From the NCBI RefSeq assembly GCF_031143425.1, contig NC_090451.1, positions 668,727,628 to 668,791,627 of the forward strand: a DNA stretch of 64,000 nucleotides. Direction: 5' to 3'. This DNA comes from Pleurodeles waltl. Lineage: Eukaryota; Chordata; Amphibia; Caudata; Salamandridae. The notes beneath the pieces were generated by a model, which saw only the letters and a program-made list of their open reading frames with translations, had not been told where the DNA came from and did no database searches. Made by a program: the position numbers and the translations under genes. Each line of letters starts with the position of its first letter. Position 1 is the first letter of the stretch. Below, one piece after another: positions 1 to 10,378 of the stretch.

Positions 1-113
1 GACACTGGAAGAGCATATTGCTGGTACAGTATGCACACATTTGTCACTTCCCCCTGAAGATAATGGATTCTCCACTGGGCTTTGTACCGATTTGTCCTTC
101 CTATCTATTACAG

Positions 114-238
114 ATTCCTCACAGCTTCAGGATCCACCTTCATTGTCCCAGTGCTGCAACGATTCCTGAAGCACAGATGGTCATTAAGCTGCTTACATAT
201 CTGGTGGAACCAAACCAATTCAAGGTGCAATATTAAGG
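114..238 (+). other. Possible internal exon of an unidentified host gene
   Basis: A pyrimidine-containing stretch ending in CAG (111-113) precedes this segment and a strong donor, GG|GTAAGT, follows at 239. With that donor only the frame starting at base 115 is free of stops. A weaker donor (AAG|GTGCAA at 225) would leave the frame from base 114 open, with a plausible peptide containing LLTYLVEPNQFK. I cannot choose between the frames and recognise no family. It lies upstream of a better-supported exon pair at 1433 and 2176 on the same strand, which is the main reason for listing it. It could equally be chance splice-like sequence in an old repeat. Confidence 0.25.
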
Positions 239-271
239 GTAAGTCAAGGGTTTATATAATGTAGTGTGTGT

Positions 272-378
272 GTGTATATATAATAGCAATGTTAACGTAA
301 AATGTGTGGTGTGTGTGTGTGTTTTTTTTTTTTTTCCTCATAGGCCTGAGGTGGACATTAAGCAGTGGATTTGGGAAT
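272..378 (+). repeat. Duplicated host block P1a
   Basis: This block matches 63117-63212 in the same orientation: the tract 'tataatagcaa', the shared GTAAAATGTG, and the stretch CTGAGGTGGAC..AAGCAGTGGATTTGGGAAT recur with small indels. A TG- and T-rich expansion (306-337) is present only here. The match stops where an L2 LINE begins at about 379. Together with block P1b (1135-1515) it forms one half of a diverged segmental duplication. A CATAG acceptor-like site (338-343) is also present in the other copy. Confidence 0.7.
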
Positions 379-965
379 ACAGTCATTAGAAACCTGGGCA
401 TTCTCTTTGACCAACTGTCTTTAAGAAATCACGTAAATCATATTCTGAAGACATGCCTTTGGTTGATTAAAATGCTTCGCAAATTTTTTCCCTACCTTAA
501 GCAGGAATGGAGAGTCTCTGCTGTCTTAGCTCTAGTAATGTCGAAAGTTGATTACTACAACGCCTTACTTCTTAATGTGGATAAAACATTGAATAATAAG
601 CTGCAAATGCAGCAGCTGTAAATCTTCCATGGTGGAATTCAGTCAGCGGGAGTCTCAAGAAACTACACTGGCTTCCAGTGTCCCAGCGTATTATTTTCAA
701 AGCACTTTGCCTAACCTACAGAGCAATTCTAGGAATTGGTCCTAGCTATCTCACCACTAGGCTCTGTTTGTACGCTCCCAAGAGAAACCTGAGGTCCGCC
801 AAAGCATATAGAATTCAGGTCCCCCGTACACACACAGCAAGATGGGGGGGATAAAGCTTTTACAGTGGCTGCTAAAGGCTGGAATTCACTACAGCTGAAT
901 ATTAGGCAAGAACCAGCCTATTTAAGGTTCAGGAAACTGGCCAAGACTTGGCTCTTTCCTCGATA
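379..965 (+). mobile_element. L2-clade LINE fragment (RT 3' end)
   Basis: The conceptual translation shows the region downstream of the reverse transcriptase catalytic core that is typical of L2-like LINEs: VIRNLGILFDQLS, then VMSKVDYYNALL, then, after a frameshift near 620, LHWLPVSQRIIFKAL, a Y.PKRNLRS motif and a WNSLQLNIR end. In the family this part follows the YADD box and ends the ORF2 protein. The copy is truncated at its 5' end, frameshifted and non-functional. It interrupts duplicated block P: the sister copy at 63.2 kb has no LINE here, so the insertion is later than the duplication or was lost from the sister. Confidence 0.75.
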
Positions 966-1134
966 GCATGCTTTTTCCTTGGCCTACTTTTTCCTTATGA
1001 GTATTTTGGTATAACTGATGGGGTGGGAAGGAGGCTTGGTTTGTTTTCTGATTTCTTCCTCATCTTCTACTTTTTGGCGCTTCGATGCTCCCTTTGAGTC
1101 GGAATGCTCTTTACGAATACTACTACATAAATAC

Positions 1135-1515
1135 ATATTGGTCCAATCTCGAGTTAAGGCATCCAAGAGAACCCCAGAGTGCCTTTCTTGAGACGGCACA
1201 GTCACATTTTTTCCCTATAACAAGAAGTGACATCCTTGGAGTGGGGTAAAAGCTGGAGCCTTCAATACTGAAGAGTCTTTGGGCCTTGTTTATATATTAT
1301 TATTTTAATAAATTAATCACCCTCTTAGTGGATTCTCTGCCCAAGGTTTGTACCAATTATCATTGCAAACTGAACGTAGTGGTTTCAAATTCTCATGTTT
1401 TGCATTTTTCTGCAACTGACCTTGTTGCTCAGTTGTCCACTCTGCTGTGTGAAGCCAGTTTTTGCCTCAAACGCTGCCTGCACTATGAAATGTAAGTTAG
1501 GGGTTCATAAAGTGT
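1135..1515 (+). repeat. Duplicated host block P1b
   Basis: This segment is paralogous to 63600-64000, the window's right edge, in the same orientation. Long shared stretches include ATCCAAGAGAACC, AGAAGTGACATCCTTGGAG, ACTGAAGAGTCTTTGGGCC and GTGGATTCTCTGCCCAAGG. Substitutions are scattered and the other copy has a 12-bp insertion. Its last part holds the Cys-rich candidate exon at 1433-1491. The offset between the copies is about 62.5 kb, which suggests an old tandem or segmental duplication later filled with retrotransposons. Confidence 0.85.
1433..1491 (+). CDS. Candidate Cys-rich penultimate exon of a host gene
   Basis: A 59-nt segment is bounded by an acceptor-like GCTCAG and a donor-like AAAT|GTAAGT. 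One frame encodes a peptide with the cysteine cluster CPLCC followed by VKPVFASN and CTMK, perhaps a zinc-binding knuckle. The copy at 63916-63974 has the same length and differs at five bases. In this frame four are synonymous third-position changes and the fifth is Ala/Thr; in the competing open frame all five change the amino acid. The exon ends one base into a codon, and the candidate terminal exon at 2176 supplies the matching two bases. I do not recognise the protein. The alternative is neutral sequence and chance, as five differences are few. Confidence 0.5.
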
Positions 1516-2175
1516 GCCTGTTACACGCAACATACAAAAGTATGTTACACATGATTGTATTTGTTACAGTAGTTTGGATCAGTGACTTCTGAAGTGGTGG
1601 CAGAATAGCATGAGTAAGATAAGACTGCGGTGTGGACTGGGGGTAGACGGGACTTGGGAGGATAGAAAGTGTATCGAGAGGGAAGCGTAGCTTACTGTGC
1701 CATGAGAATACATCTGAGCACTAACGGATTACAGCTTTTGGGGGCTGCTTTATTCTTATGAAGCCTACATGCACAGATATTGCATGAGCATGAACGTAGG
1801 GTTCTAGGTTTCATAAGAATGATGAAGCTCCCACATGCTGTAACATCTGCTTACAAAGGGTGGTACAGCAACTCAAGTTTCAAGGAGTGAAGATTACCAG
1901 AGGGGTGTATGTATACATTTGTACTTGACACATCAATTTAAAACCAGCTCACAAGGCAATGACCTGTGCATACTCCATTTACCTTTCATATACTGGCATG
2001 CGTGGGTTAGCTTTCTCCACTGTAGGTTGAAAGGAGAAACCTGCCTGTTTGCTTTACAGCAGAGAGTGGAGAAACTTTCAAAGACTGATGGTCTTAGTTG
2101 GTCATTTTGGATGATTAAAAATCTCAGGTGGCCATAGCTACCCTCACTCACTTTCTTCATCTTGTTTTCTTGTAG

Positions 2176-2290
2176 GTGACTCTCCTCCCACAGGACGCCT
2201 CTTGGAGGAAATCTTTGGTGGCTAGGCCTTGTCTCACTTCACAGCTTCATATTAATGTAAAATAAAGTATTAAAATGAACTTGGATTGTT
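2176..2290 (+). CDS. Candidate terminal exon with stop codon and poly(A) signal
   Basis: A long pyrimidine tract ending TTTTCTTGTAG (2165-2175) is a strong acceptor. In the phase left by the exon at 1433-1491 the exon codes for a short C-terminus (DSPPTGRLLEEIFGG) and stops with TAG at 2222-2224. A canonical AATAAA lies at 2261-2266 and is followed by a GT-rich stretch (TTGGATTGTTTGTGG), as expected for a cleavage site near 2285. The phase match, short 3' UTR and poly(A) signal together suggest the real end of a host gene. The protein is unidentified. Confidence 0.5.
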
Positions 2291-3392
2291 TGTGGTAATT
2301 TTGAGAATGGCAGAGTGATCAAGGTTTCCTCTGAGGGTTTCTCCTGTGAGTTGATTGTTTGCAAGTAGCATTCAGGTCCATCTTTAGAAGATGGAATATC
2401 ACACCTTCTTATGATGGGTAATGACTTAATTTTACAAAACCTGTTTCTCCTATAAGTTTCTTCCACTGCAAGTTGACTATTAGAATGATGTTTTAGTGAG
2501 GTGTGAGATGAAAGTGAGGGAGTAGGTGCTCTCGCGCTCTGGATGTTTACATGTGTTACATCTACAGTGCCATGGTGTTCCTCTCAGAATTGTTCCTTGA
2601 TCACTATCATCATCTTGACTTTATTCAATTCCCTTTGTAAAATCATAATAGTATGAGGTACAATTATATCTATACACAGAAAAGTAAAAGTTGATTAACC
2701 TAGAGACAGCACCCCATGCAAATGACTGTCTACTTGTGTAAATATATGGGAACTCTGGGCTAGCCCTTAAAACCAAACCGGACGGGGATAGCAGCATTAC
2801 ACAAAGATACATAACACAAATCAGATAATATCTAGAGATGAAAAAAAAATATCAACCAGAAACCAAGACACCTAAAAGTTTTAGGGGTGGATAAAAGCTG
2901 CAAGTCTAAAAAGGTAGGACTCGTCTGTCTCAGGTATGTAGGTAACAAAGGGGGTCTAACAAATGTTTGACAAAGTATTGAATCTGGGACACACAAAAAC
3001 AATGCAAATCGTATCCATAGTTGAAAATTGATTAGAGACAAGCTGACAAATCAGTTGGTTTAAACCAAGCACCTTTTGCAAACAAACTTATTGAATAGCC
3101 CAGTCTAAAGTACCTCAGACACGGATGGTGAGTAGACATATCTAACAAAAGCTACAGTTCTATGCCAGGAACTGGTGTTAACCATGCAGTAGTGTTGCAT
3201 CGACCTCTTGGGTGAAGCAAAGGATTCCCGCTCAGCTGCCACCCAGAGAGGAGTGCTTCTGCAAAACTATGTGAGCTTTAGTAATGCCGTCAGGGTTGGT
3301 AAATAACTGTGGCCTTCCAAACGCTTTAAAATGTGACGTATTGTAGCCAGGGTATATACAACTTGTCTTGGGTGAAGAAATTCTGTATAACC
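2291..3392. other. No recognisable gene
   Basis: This is AT-rich sequence downstream of the candidate terminal exon. I see only short chance reading frames, no transposon protein similarity and no clear repeat structure. It is probably intergenic DNA or decayed repeat. Confidence 0.4.
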
Positions 3393-3605
3393 CAGTGGTT
3401 CCCAATCTGTGGGCCGGGGACCCCTGGGGGTCCACGAAGCCTCCCCAGGGGGTCCGCGACTGCTTAGAAATGTTATATTAGGTTCCAACTATCAGTAATG
3501 ACTCAGTGGGGGTCCCCAGATTCCAATAATGATTCAGTGGGGGTCCCTAGGCTCCAGTATTGATAAAATGGGGGTCCACAGAAGTCAAAAGGTTGGGAAC
3601 CACTG
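3393..3605. mobile_element. Non-autonomous hAT DNA transposon (MITE), 213 bp
   Basis: The element begins CAGTGGTTCCCAATCT and ends with the inverted copy of CAGTGGTTCCCAACCT, the terminal inverted repeat style of vertebrate hAT/Charlie-like elements. It is flanked by a perfect 8-bp direct repeat, GTATAACC (3385-3392 and 3606-3613), the duplication length diagnostic of hAT transposition. The interior holds no coding sequence but a short internal repeat built on CAGTGGGGGTCC. It would depend on a transposase supplied in trans. Confidence 0.92.
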
Positions 3606-3613
3606 GTATAACC

Positions 3614-4054
3614 TATTTAAGCTTACCTCCTCCTTAACCTAGACTGAACAACACAAAAGGAGGGCAAAGGTGGATACATACTCAATATAACCTGTGTTCA
3701 ATTCCTCAGGGAGTATCTGGTGGGGTACCTTGTCCCACACCTAAAAGGTCCAACACACTAACTCCCCGCCCCCCCTGCATTGAGGTAATATTTGCAAATA
3801 TGGCATTACTATAAATCTCCCAGCCAAAGGTTGGCGTGGGGGTACATATTGCTTTTATAGACCATGAATAGTCTGTATTGGCTTGACCCTAGGTGATGGG
3901 AAAAATCATGTAGGCCAGCAGTAGCCCTCTTAAGAGATCCTGTATTCTTTCTAACCAGGGGCTGGTTGCTCAATCCTGAATCTAATACAATCCTTTAATG
4001 GGTAATATTGTCCCCCTAGATTAGTGCCTCCCCTTGCACTAAAAAGCTACATGT
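3614..4054. other. No recognisable gene
   Basis: I see no coding similarity here. The stretch may hold decayed downstream sequence of the LINE fragment that follows, which runs on the minus strand, but nothing aligns convincingly. Confidence 0.3.
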
Positions 4055-4490
4055 TTTGTTCTTCCTAGGACCACTATACCATAGGTTTTTAAAATGTGTT
4101 ACCAGTTCAAGGCTTTCCATACATATGATGAAAATGTCTCTGAAGGCTTCCGGCTGTACGTGCAGTCTGGACCACAGCGTCTGGATAAAGAGCAGGCGGC
4201 ATCAGCTGCCAAACTTTCAGTATGTCAAGATTATGTTCAATAAACACCAACTCCAACTGATTGATACACCTAATAAACAGAGAGGGTGCCAAAATGCAAC
4301 CCTGACAAACGTCACGCTTAAGATTAGAATGCACAGTGCATTCCCCCTGAATCTAAATTAGGCTGTCAGACCATGATGGAGATCTTCAAGAAGCCCACAA
4401 GAGCGAGCTCGATTCCCATGGACCCTAGCTCTACCCGTATCTGTTCACCTTATCAAAGGTGATGCAAGGTTCATGAAGGCCAGATGTACC
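4055..4490 (-). pseudogene. Non-LTR retrotransposon RT fragment
   Basis: Read on the minus strand with frameshifts, the segment shows FDKVNR, then DLHHGLTA, then VCQGCILAPSLF with a following NQLEL, which correspond to the RT core blocks AFDKV, the G-V-R-Q-G-C box and the YINDLE region of LINE reverse transcriptases. The place of the YADD box reads as a degenerate YPDA.V. The copy has in-frame stops and is inactive. The clade is uncertain; the motif style differs from the L2 copies elsewhere in the window. Confidence 0.6.
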
Positions 4491-4695
4491 AACCCCACCC
4501 ACAAACATTTCTATTGATTAGTAAATGTAAATTTAGTTTATGCTCTGCAGTGTTCCTACTGGGTCTAAACCACCAGTGAAGGTCTCATCAAGTGACTGGC
4601 AATGTTTTTTTTGTTTTGTTTTTTAACTTCCACATCTACCAATGAAATGGGTCTATAGTAAGTCAAGACTCTTCGGTCTCTTTCTAAAAACTGGC

Positions 4696-5935
4696 TGTTA
4701 GAAATTGGGTCTCTAGTTAGCAGAGGTATGCGCTCTGTCCAAGTAGGGACCACAATCCTAGTCAGATACACAAGCTAAATCAACCTGTCCTTTCCCTCTA
4801 GTAGCTTGGCACACAGCAGGAAAGTTTAACTTAAAAGGCAATGTCTAAAGTATTTGGGCAATACTTAATTACAATAATACAGCAAAAGACCCCTCAAAAA
4901 GACTTAATACAAGTTTAGAAAAATAGATAATACTTATCTGACTGAAACCAGACCAAAATCCAATTAACCAATCAAGAGTTATGTGCTTGATAATAAATTA
5001 GATCCATTAGGAGTATAGGTGCCCCAAATTCTTTCAGTTTGGTAAAACTCCCTGTGATGTCAGGAGTGTTTGTAATCTCAGTGGCAATTTGCAGTTCTAG
5101 AGCGAAAGGAGGTGTCTTTTGTGGGCCTCACTGTTCCAGTATGGTGATGGACTTTTGACAGAGTATCTGGTGTTACAGAAAATATACAGGTGCTTCCTTT
5201 ATGGGACTTTAGATACTTAGGAGGAAGTGCGGCGAGGAGCTTAGGGTAAACTGTTGGGACTGATTAGATCCCGAAGTAATGAAGTTAGGGTCAGCTTCCG
5301 TGGTAGTCTGGTCCTGGTTGGTGATGCGGGGTGGAGAGAAGTTTGGGTGCCTCTTTTAGCAGGATTAGTCTGATTCCTGTAGTGTCTGCTTCTGGAATTC
5401 AGGAGCCTGATGTGTTTTGGCATCCCAGGGGCAGGGAAACTCTGAAGCAGCCCCGCAGGTGAGTCTGACACTCTTGTGCTTCTTCTGCTCCCGACAATGG
5501 TGATGTGGTGCCTGATCTTTGTAGGTGCAAGACTGCATTGGTGATTTGCGGCTCTGATGCCGGTGGGCCTTGCTTCTGGTGCTTGCGCCACTGGCAGTGA
5601 AACAGGTGCTCCGGAACGGTCTTTGGGAGGCGGGGGCACGCCAAACTCCCCAGTCGTGGCCATGCCAGCCTAGTCTGATGTAGGGGGGCTGTTGCACAAC
5701 TTAGATTGGCCTGAGCCAGTGTCCCCAGGGGAAATTAGAACACATTGTTTACTCCCCAAGTTCACTCGCACTGGATCCTGGTAAGGGAGAGGCGCTCTGG
5801 TAGTGGAAGCTGTATTGAGCAAGATTAATGAACAGAAGGTGTCTGATGTCCAGTAGACCCCGCAGCAGAACTGGGAGCTCACCAGCAAACCCTTGGAGAG
5901 ACTAGAGGGGTATGGACAGAAAGAGGACCCTTTCA
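4696..5935 (+). mobile_element. Possible LTR fragment of a second family
   Basis: The segment begins TGTTAGAAATTGGGTCTC, a TG-starting terminus unlike the Gmr1-type LTRs in this window, and runs without coding potential until Gmr1-type LTR sequence starts at about 5936. No matching second LTR or target duplication is visible, so the assignment rests on the start sequence and on its fusion to a known LTR. Confidence 0.3.
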
Positions 5936-8900
5936 TTACTGGTAACTGCAAGTCACCCCTATGGTAGGCCCTCCTAGCCCAGGGTGCAGGTTCATGTGTG
6001 TGCGAGCACCCCTGCATGAGAAGAGGTGCCCCTATGAACTACAATTTCCAATGCACTGGACTTTGTAAGTGAGGGGAAGCCCTTTTACCCGTGTACTGGC
6101 CACAGGTCACTACTTGCGGTTTAGCTACATAATGGTAACTTTGAAGCATGTGCGATATCAAACGTATCGGAATCATATCCCAATACTAATGTCCGTAATG
6201 GTGGCTCGATTTCTAGGGGCTCATTAGAGGACCCCGCCCCCTCCCTCCCCCTCCCTTTCAGAATCTGCGGGCAGCCTCCCGAGACAGGTTTGTACCCTGG
6301 TGCTGCTTGACTAGCTCAGGCATGGGAAAGCTGAACAAAGAATTTGCTGTTGTGAGGGAGGCAACAACACCTCCCTTTGAAATGGGTGTTACAAGGATAG
6401 GGAGGGGGTAGTCTTTCCCCAAGCCACCGGCTTCCTTTGAAGGGCACATTTGTTGCCCTCCTTGCATAAACCAGTTTCCACCAGTCCAGGGACCCCTGGT
6501 CCCTGCTCTGGCACGCAACAGGACAAAGGGAAGGGGAATGAACACTTAGACCCCAGGTGTGGTGCCCAGACCTATCACTTGATTCTGCCATCTTAAAAAC
6601 ACGATGTGCAGAGGCCATTGGGAGCATCTGAGTGGCCAAGTCAGGCAAGTGATGTCAGTGAGCCCCTCTGATAGGTGGTCACCATGCAAAGTGACCAAGC
6701 CCCCTGTTACGGCTATTTAGGAACTCCCTTGCGGGTGGGTCTACAGATTCGGTGGGAAATACTCCAGCATCAACCTCTTCTGCTCCTGGCCATCGGAATC
6801 ACAACTGGACACTTCAGGAACCAACAAGACTGCAACTCCTGAGACGACCTCACCTTGCAACATTGTTTCCCTGGTTCCTTCCAGCAAGTGCAACATTTCC
6901 ACGGATGTGTATCCTCTGGGGTCGGCAAGACTTCAGCGACACCAAGAAGGAATCTTCCTTGGAGTGAAGGAGTCTCTCCCCTACCTCTGCATGCACCTGA
7001 TGCCCTTTGGATTGAGAATGCCCCTGCAACATTTCAGAGGTTGGTGAACAAAGCTCTCCAAGGCCTGGAAAGCTTTATTGTACCATATCTAGATGATATA
7101 GCCGTATTTAGCTCCACCTGGGAGGATCACCTAGTCCACTTTGGAAATGTGCTTGAAGCCTTGGAAAAGGCCGGCCTTACTATCAAGGCATCAATATGCC
7201 AAATAGGGCAGGACAAACTGGTTTATTTGGGCCACCTGGTAGGTGGAGGCCAGATTAAGCCACTTCAGGGCAAAATCCAGACTATCTTGGATTGAGTTAC
7301 CCCCAACACAGACCCAAGTCAGAGCTTTTTTTAGGCCTGACTGGGTACTACAGGAATAAAGGAGTCACTCCCCTGCATCCGAGGGCACCAACTGCAACGA
7401 CGACTGGCTGCATGGAACTCCTCATCGTGAGCTGCGTGCATCCTGCATCAAGGGTGGTGGTCTGGAGTAGTCCGCTTGGTCCTCTCTGACAGCTGTCCAG
7501 CTTTGGTGGAGGTAAGCCCTTGCCTTTTCAGAGAGGACAGTATCCCTGTGCACTGAGTCTCTTGCAGCTACCAAGGATTGTTTGCATCTCCCCGAAGGGA
7601 GCTTAATGCTCCGTGGAGCCCCAGCCCCCAGCACTCCTTCCTGTGACACAAAGCCCTCTGTGTGCTTCCCTGCAGCTTGGGGCCCTTCTTCAGTTGTGCT
7701 GCGTGGGCTCTTCAGCAACTCCTGGGTCCTATTCCAGTGGGTCTCCTGTGGGGGCTGCCTTTTCTTCTGTGGACTCTCTGCCTTGCAGAGGGTCCCCTCA
7801 GGACTCCTCCCAGGATTGTGTACTCCTGAACCTTGCTGGTATCCGGCAGCTTCACTTTTTCTTCACCTTAACTTTTGCCTTTGCCAAGGCTAGTTTGTGG
7901 CTTTTCCACACCACTGACGATTGCAATCATCCATCCGGCATGGGACGTCAACTGCTTCTTCCAGGAACTCTTCTCCGGCTCCAGGGCTGCACTGCTGACC
8001 GTCTTCGTCCTACTGTCAATGAACTCCTGTAACCACAGATGGGTGGGTAGTGGCTCCTGCCATCACTGGACACTCCTGTGACTTCTGGACTTAGTCCCCT
8101 TCTTCCACAGGTCTTCCTCTTCAGGAATCCACAGCTGATTTCTTGCAGTCTTTTCTGGGTGTTGCATTTTCTTCCTTTTAGTCCTTTTGGGTGGTTTGGG
8201 GAAAATCTAGCAATTTACTCCTTCCTTCCTGGTCCCTGGGGTGCGCTGTGGTACTTACCTTTGGGGTTTCCTAGTACCCCCAGCTCCCCTCTACACATCC
8301 CACTTACCAAGGTGGGGTCCTACATTTGCATTCCATTTTTTAGGGTCGAGCCTGCATTGCATGCGCTCGTGCATGAGTATCGCAGCGAGACGCTTTTGTA
8401 TTTAGAAAAGGGCTTGGAGCCCTGTCAACTTCACGTCAGTGTTTTTTATTGGTTCGTGGGCTTGCCTAATAAAATCTGCTTGCTTTCATTAGTCGAAGGC
8501 ACGCATACGTCATGCCTTTTCCGGTGGCTAGCCCTCCTCCAGCGCAGCGACCAAGTACAGAAAACATGCGAGGCTCGCTGTTTTCCATCGGGCTTGTGGA
8601 CTTCTTTTTCTCTAATTTACGAGCGCGATCTCGCTTGGCAGAAGTCGAGCGCTTTACATAGTTAATTTCACTTTTTCGGGTTATGTACATAAATGCACTT
8701 TTGCCCGATAGGTGAAAAGTCGGGTTAGGAGTTTACAACGCGATCAGCTCTAACATGAGCAAACGCGAGACCTGTTGCATTGTAAATGCTTGTTTAGTAT
8801 ATGGTTGGGATTCCCCCTAGGGTCACTATTGCTATTTGCACTTCTATTGCTATTTATGCCTATTTCTGATTACTAGTGTACATGTCTAGTGTGTTACTTA

Positions 8901-9174
8901 CCTCCTACTGGAGGGTTGCTTCTCTAGTACTTTTTGGTAATTGTGTCACTAAAATAAAGTACCTTTATTTTTGTAACACTTGGTGGTTCTTTCATGTGTT
9001 GTGTGACTACAGTGGTACTGCATGAGTTTTGCATGTCTCCTAGATACACTTTGGCTGCTTAGCCACAGCTACCTCTAGAGAGCCCTGGCTTCTAGATACA
9101 GCCTACACTTCACTAAGAGGGGGATACCTGGACCTGGTATAAAGTGTAAGTACCAACCAGGCCAGCTTCCTACA
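5936..9174 (+). mobile_element. Gmr1-type LTR, 5'-truncated, with an embedded pol fragment
   Basis: From AAGTCACCCCTATGGTAGGC onward this matches the 3' LTR at 58.95-60.74 kb. Its end, CCAGGCCAGCTTCCTACA at 9174, matches the end of the 5' LTR at 53493. The stretch 8880-9174 aligns with 53200-53493, including a shared AATAAAGTACCTTTATT-like signal. The first part of the LTR is missing; the element starts at a fusion with unrelated LTR-like sequence. A gypsy RT fragment (6999-7353) lies within it. Long open frames here are non-coding LTR sequence. Confidence 0.75.
6999..7353 (+). pseudogene. Gypsy RT fragment captured inside an LTR
   Basis: The translation reads FQRLVNKALQGLESF, the catalytic YLDDIAVF box, then KAGLTI and YLGHLVGGGQIKPLQGK, which is the fingers-palm to thumb region of a Ty3/gypsy reverse transcriptase. 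It corresponds to 57643-58055 of the Gmr1-like element in the window, but here the YLDD box is intact whereas that copy reads YLDY. On both sides lies LTR sequence, with the imperfect repeat AAGGAGTC-CTCCCCT at each junction. The sister LTR at 60.0 kb has that motif once and no pol sequence. Confidence 0.85.
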
Positions 9175-9593
9175 GGGAGATAATGGATTATATGGCAAAT
9201 CAATAACTATGCAAAAATTGCTGTGGCCGCACAATTCCAGTAAACCTGCCCATAACTCTCAAAATGTGTTAGATTGTCAAAGAAAAATTCCAGGACAAGA
9301 AAGCAGGGACTGGTGACGACCCTAGCCCACTTCTCCACTTTCCTTTATCCTCACTTCACACCAGAGCCGCTTCCTCTACAGCGCTAGGGGATAACCAGTG
9401 CAAGAGTAAAGCCCCTTCTCACATTAACGACCTGAGGAGTTAAAGGCCCACAGTGATAAGCACAGCCTACTCAGACCAGGGAGAGTCTAAGCACGTGGAT
9501 ATCACCTGTCCACCCTCAGGTACAAAGAAGCTCCGGAGACAGACAGCTGGTGCAAACGCCGAACACCACTTGTCCAATTACAGCACCGCTCTC

Positions 9594-9840
9594 CCTCAGG
9601 AGCCAATCAACGACACTCTGATTGCTCACCTAGCTACATCCAGCTCCCATCTTCTTTCTTTTCGGTGCCGCCAATATCTCACGGAAGCTTTGGATTGGCC
9701 AGGAGATTGTCACATAACCGAAATAAGCGGGGCTTGTAATTGTCGGAGAGCCTGTGATTTGTCCAGAACTGGCCACGTGACCCTTGCCTCCCTTTGACTG
9801 GATTTAAAAGAGGCCTTTGCTGCTGTTATCCTGGTAAATC
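9594..9840 (+). promoter_or_regulatory. Promoter-like CpG-containing segment
   Basis: Within host DNA between an LTR end and DIRS element A, a stretch with unusually many CpGs carries AGCCAATCAA (9601), CCAAT (9671), GATTGGCC (an inverted CCAAT box, about 9693), a CACGTG E-box (9774-9779) and a TATA-like GATTTAAAAG (9801-9810). A donor-like CTG|GTAAAT follows at 9833. The order and spacing resemble a vertebrate RNA polymerase II promoter with a short first exon. No coding exon can be attached to it because a 15-kb nested insertion follows. Confidence 0.3.
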
Positions 9841-10376
9841 GGTTTGTAAGTGAAATGGAGCTGGGTTTATCTTGACGTTAGAAGTTGTTTTTCTTTCTTG
9901 TACGTTTTTATCTGTTTGTGCTGTTTACGTTTTTCACATTAGTACTTTATATATTTTTTACACTCCCTGAACGTTCCCGGCCGGGTGGTTTTGGTGTCCA
10001 TGACTTACTTGTTCTGTGTTATCGGACTTTGATGCTCTTCTTTCCTCCAAGGACTTCGGATGCAGGCTGAAAATGGAAATGGGTGGACGAGAGGCCGTGG
10101 CATCTTTATTTTATTGACTTCCTTTATTTTTTAGTTCTTTCTTACCATTTCGGTCTCGACGATGATTTATGAACAGGCGATGTTTGCCTCTGAGAAGCTG
10201 TCATAAATCATGTTGAAGTTATCAAATTGATTACTCTGTTTTTGTTTTTGTCTCCATCTTGTTTTGTTAATATTTCAAGTAAACGTTAACTTGTTCTGAA
10301 CAAAACGTTCAAACTAATATTTAGCTTTTATGCATTTTAGCCCTGGCCGTTTTGAGATTTATTGAGTACTTTACGT
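9841..10376. other. T-rich host flank of DIRS-A, no gene
   Basis: Thymine-rich non-coding DNA that continues on the other side of the nested insertion at about 25913. It contains one short inverted repeat around GATTTATG/CATAAATC (10165-10212). No transposon protein or exon is evident. Confidence 0.4.
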
Positions 10377-10378
10377 TA

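Noticed and set aside
984..1205. Minus-strand 73-codon frame with a protein-like sequence
   Set aside because: It spans the LINE end and host DNA, and the paralogous block at 63.6 kb does not keep it open.
1286..1495. Open frame of about 70 codons present in both P copies
   Set aside because: All five differences in its last 59 bases are replacements, while the other frame is nearly silent there; frame preservation through a 12-bp indel is probably chance.
5241..6648. Overlapping minus-strand open frames of 95-140 codons
   Set aside because: They lie in LTR-like DNA, overlap one another in different frames and show no recognisable domains.
8078..8665. 195-codon open frame
   Set aside because: Lies within LTR sequence that is non-coding in the other copies; no domain is recognisable.
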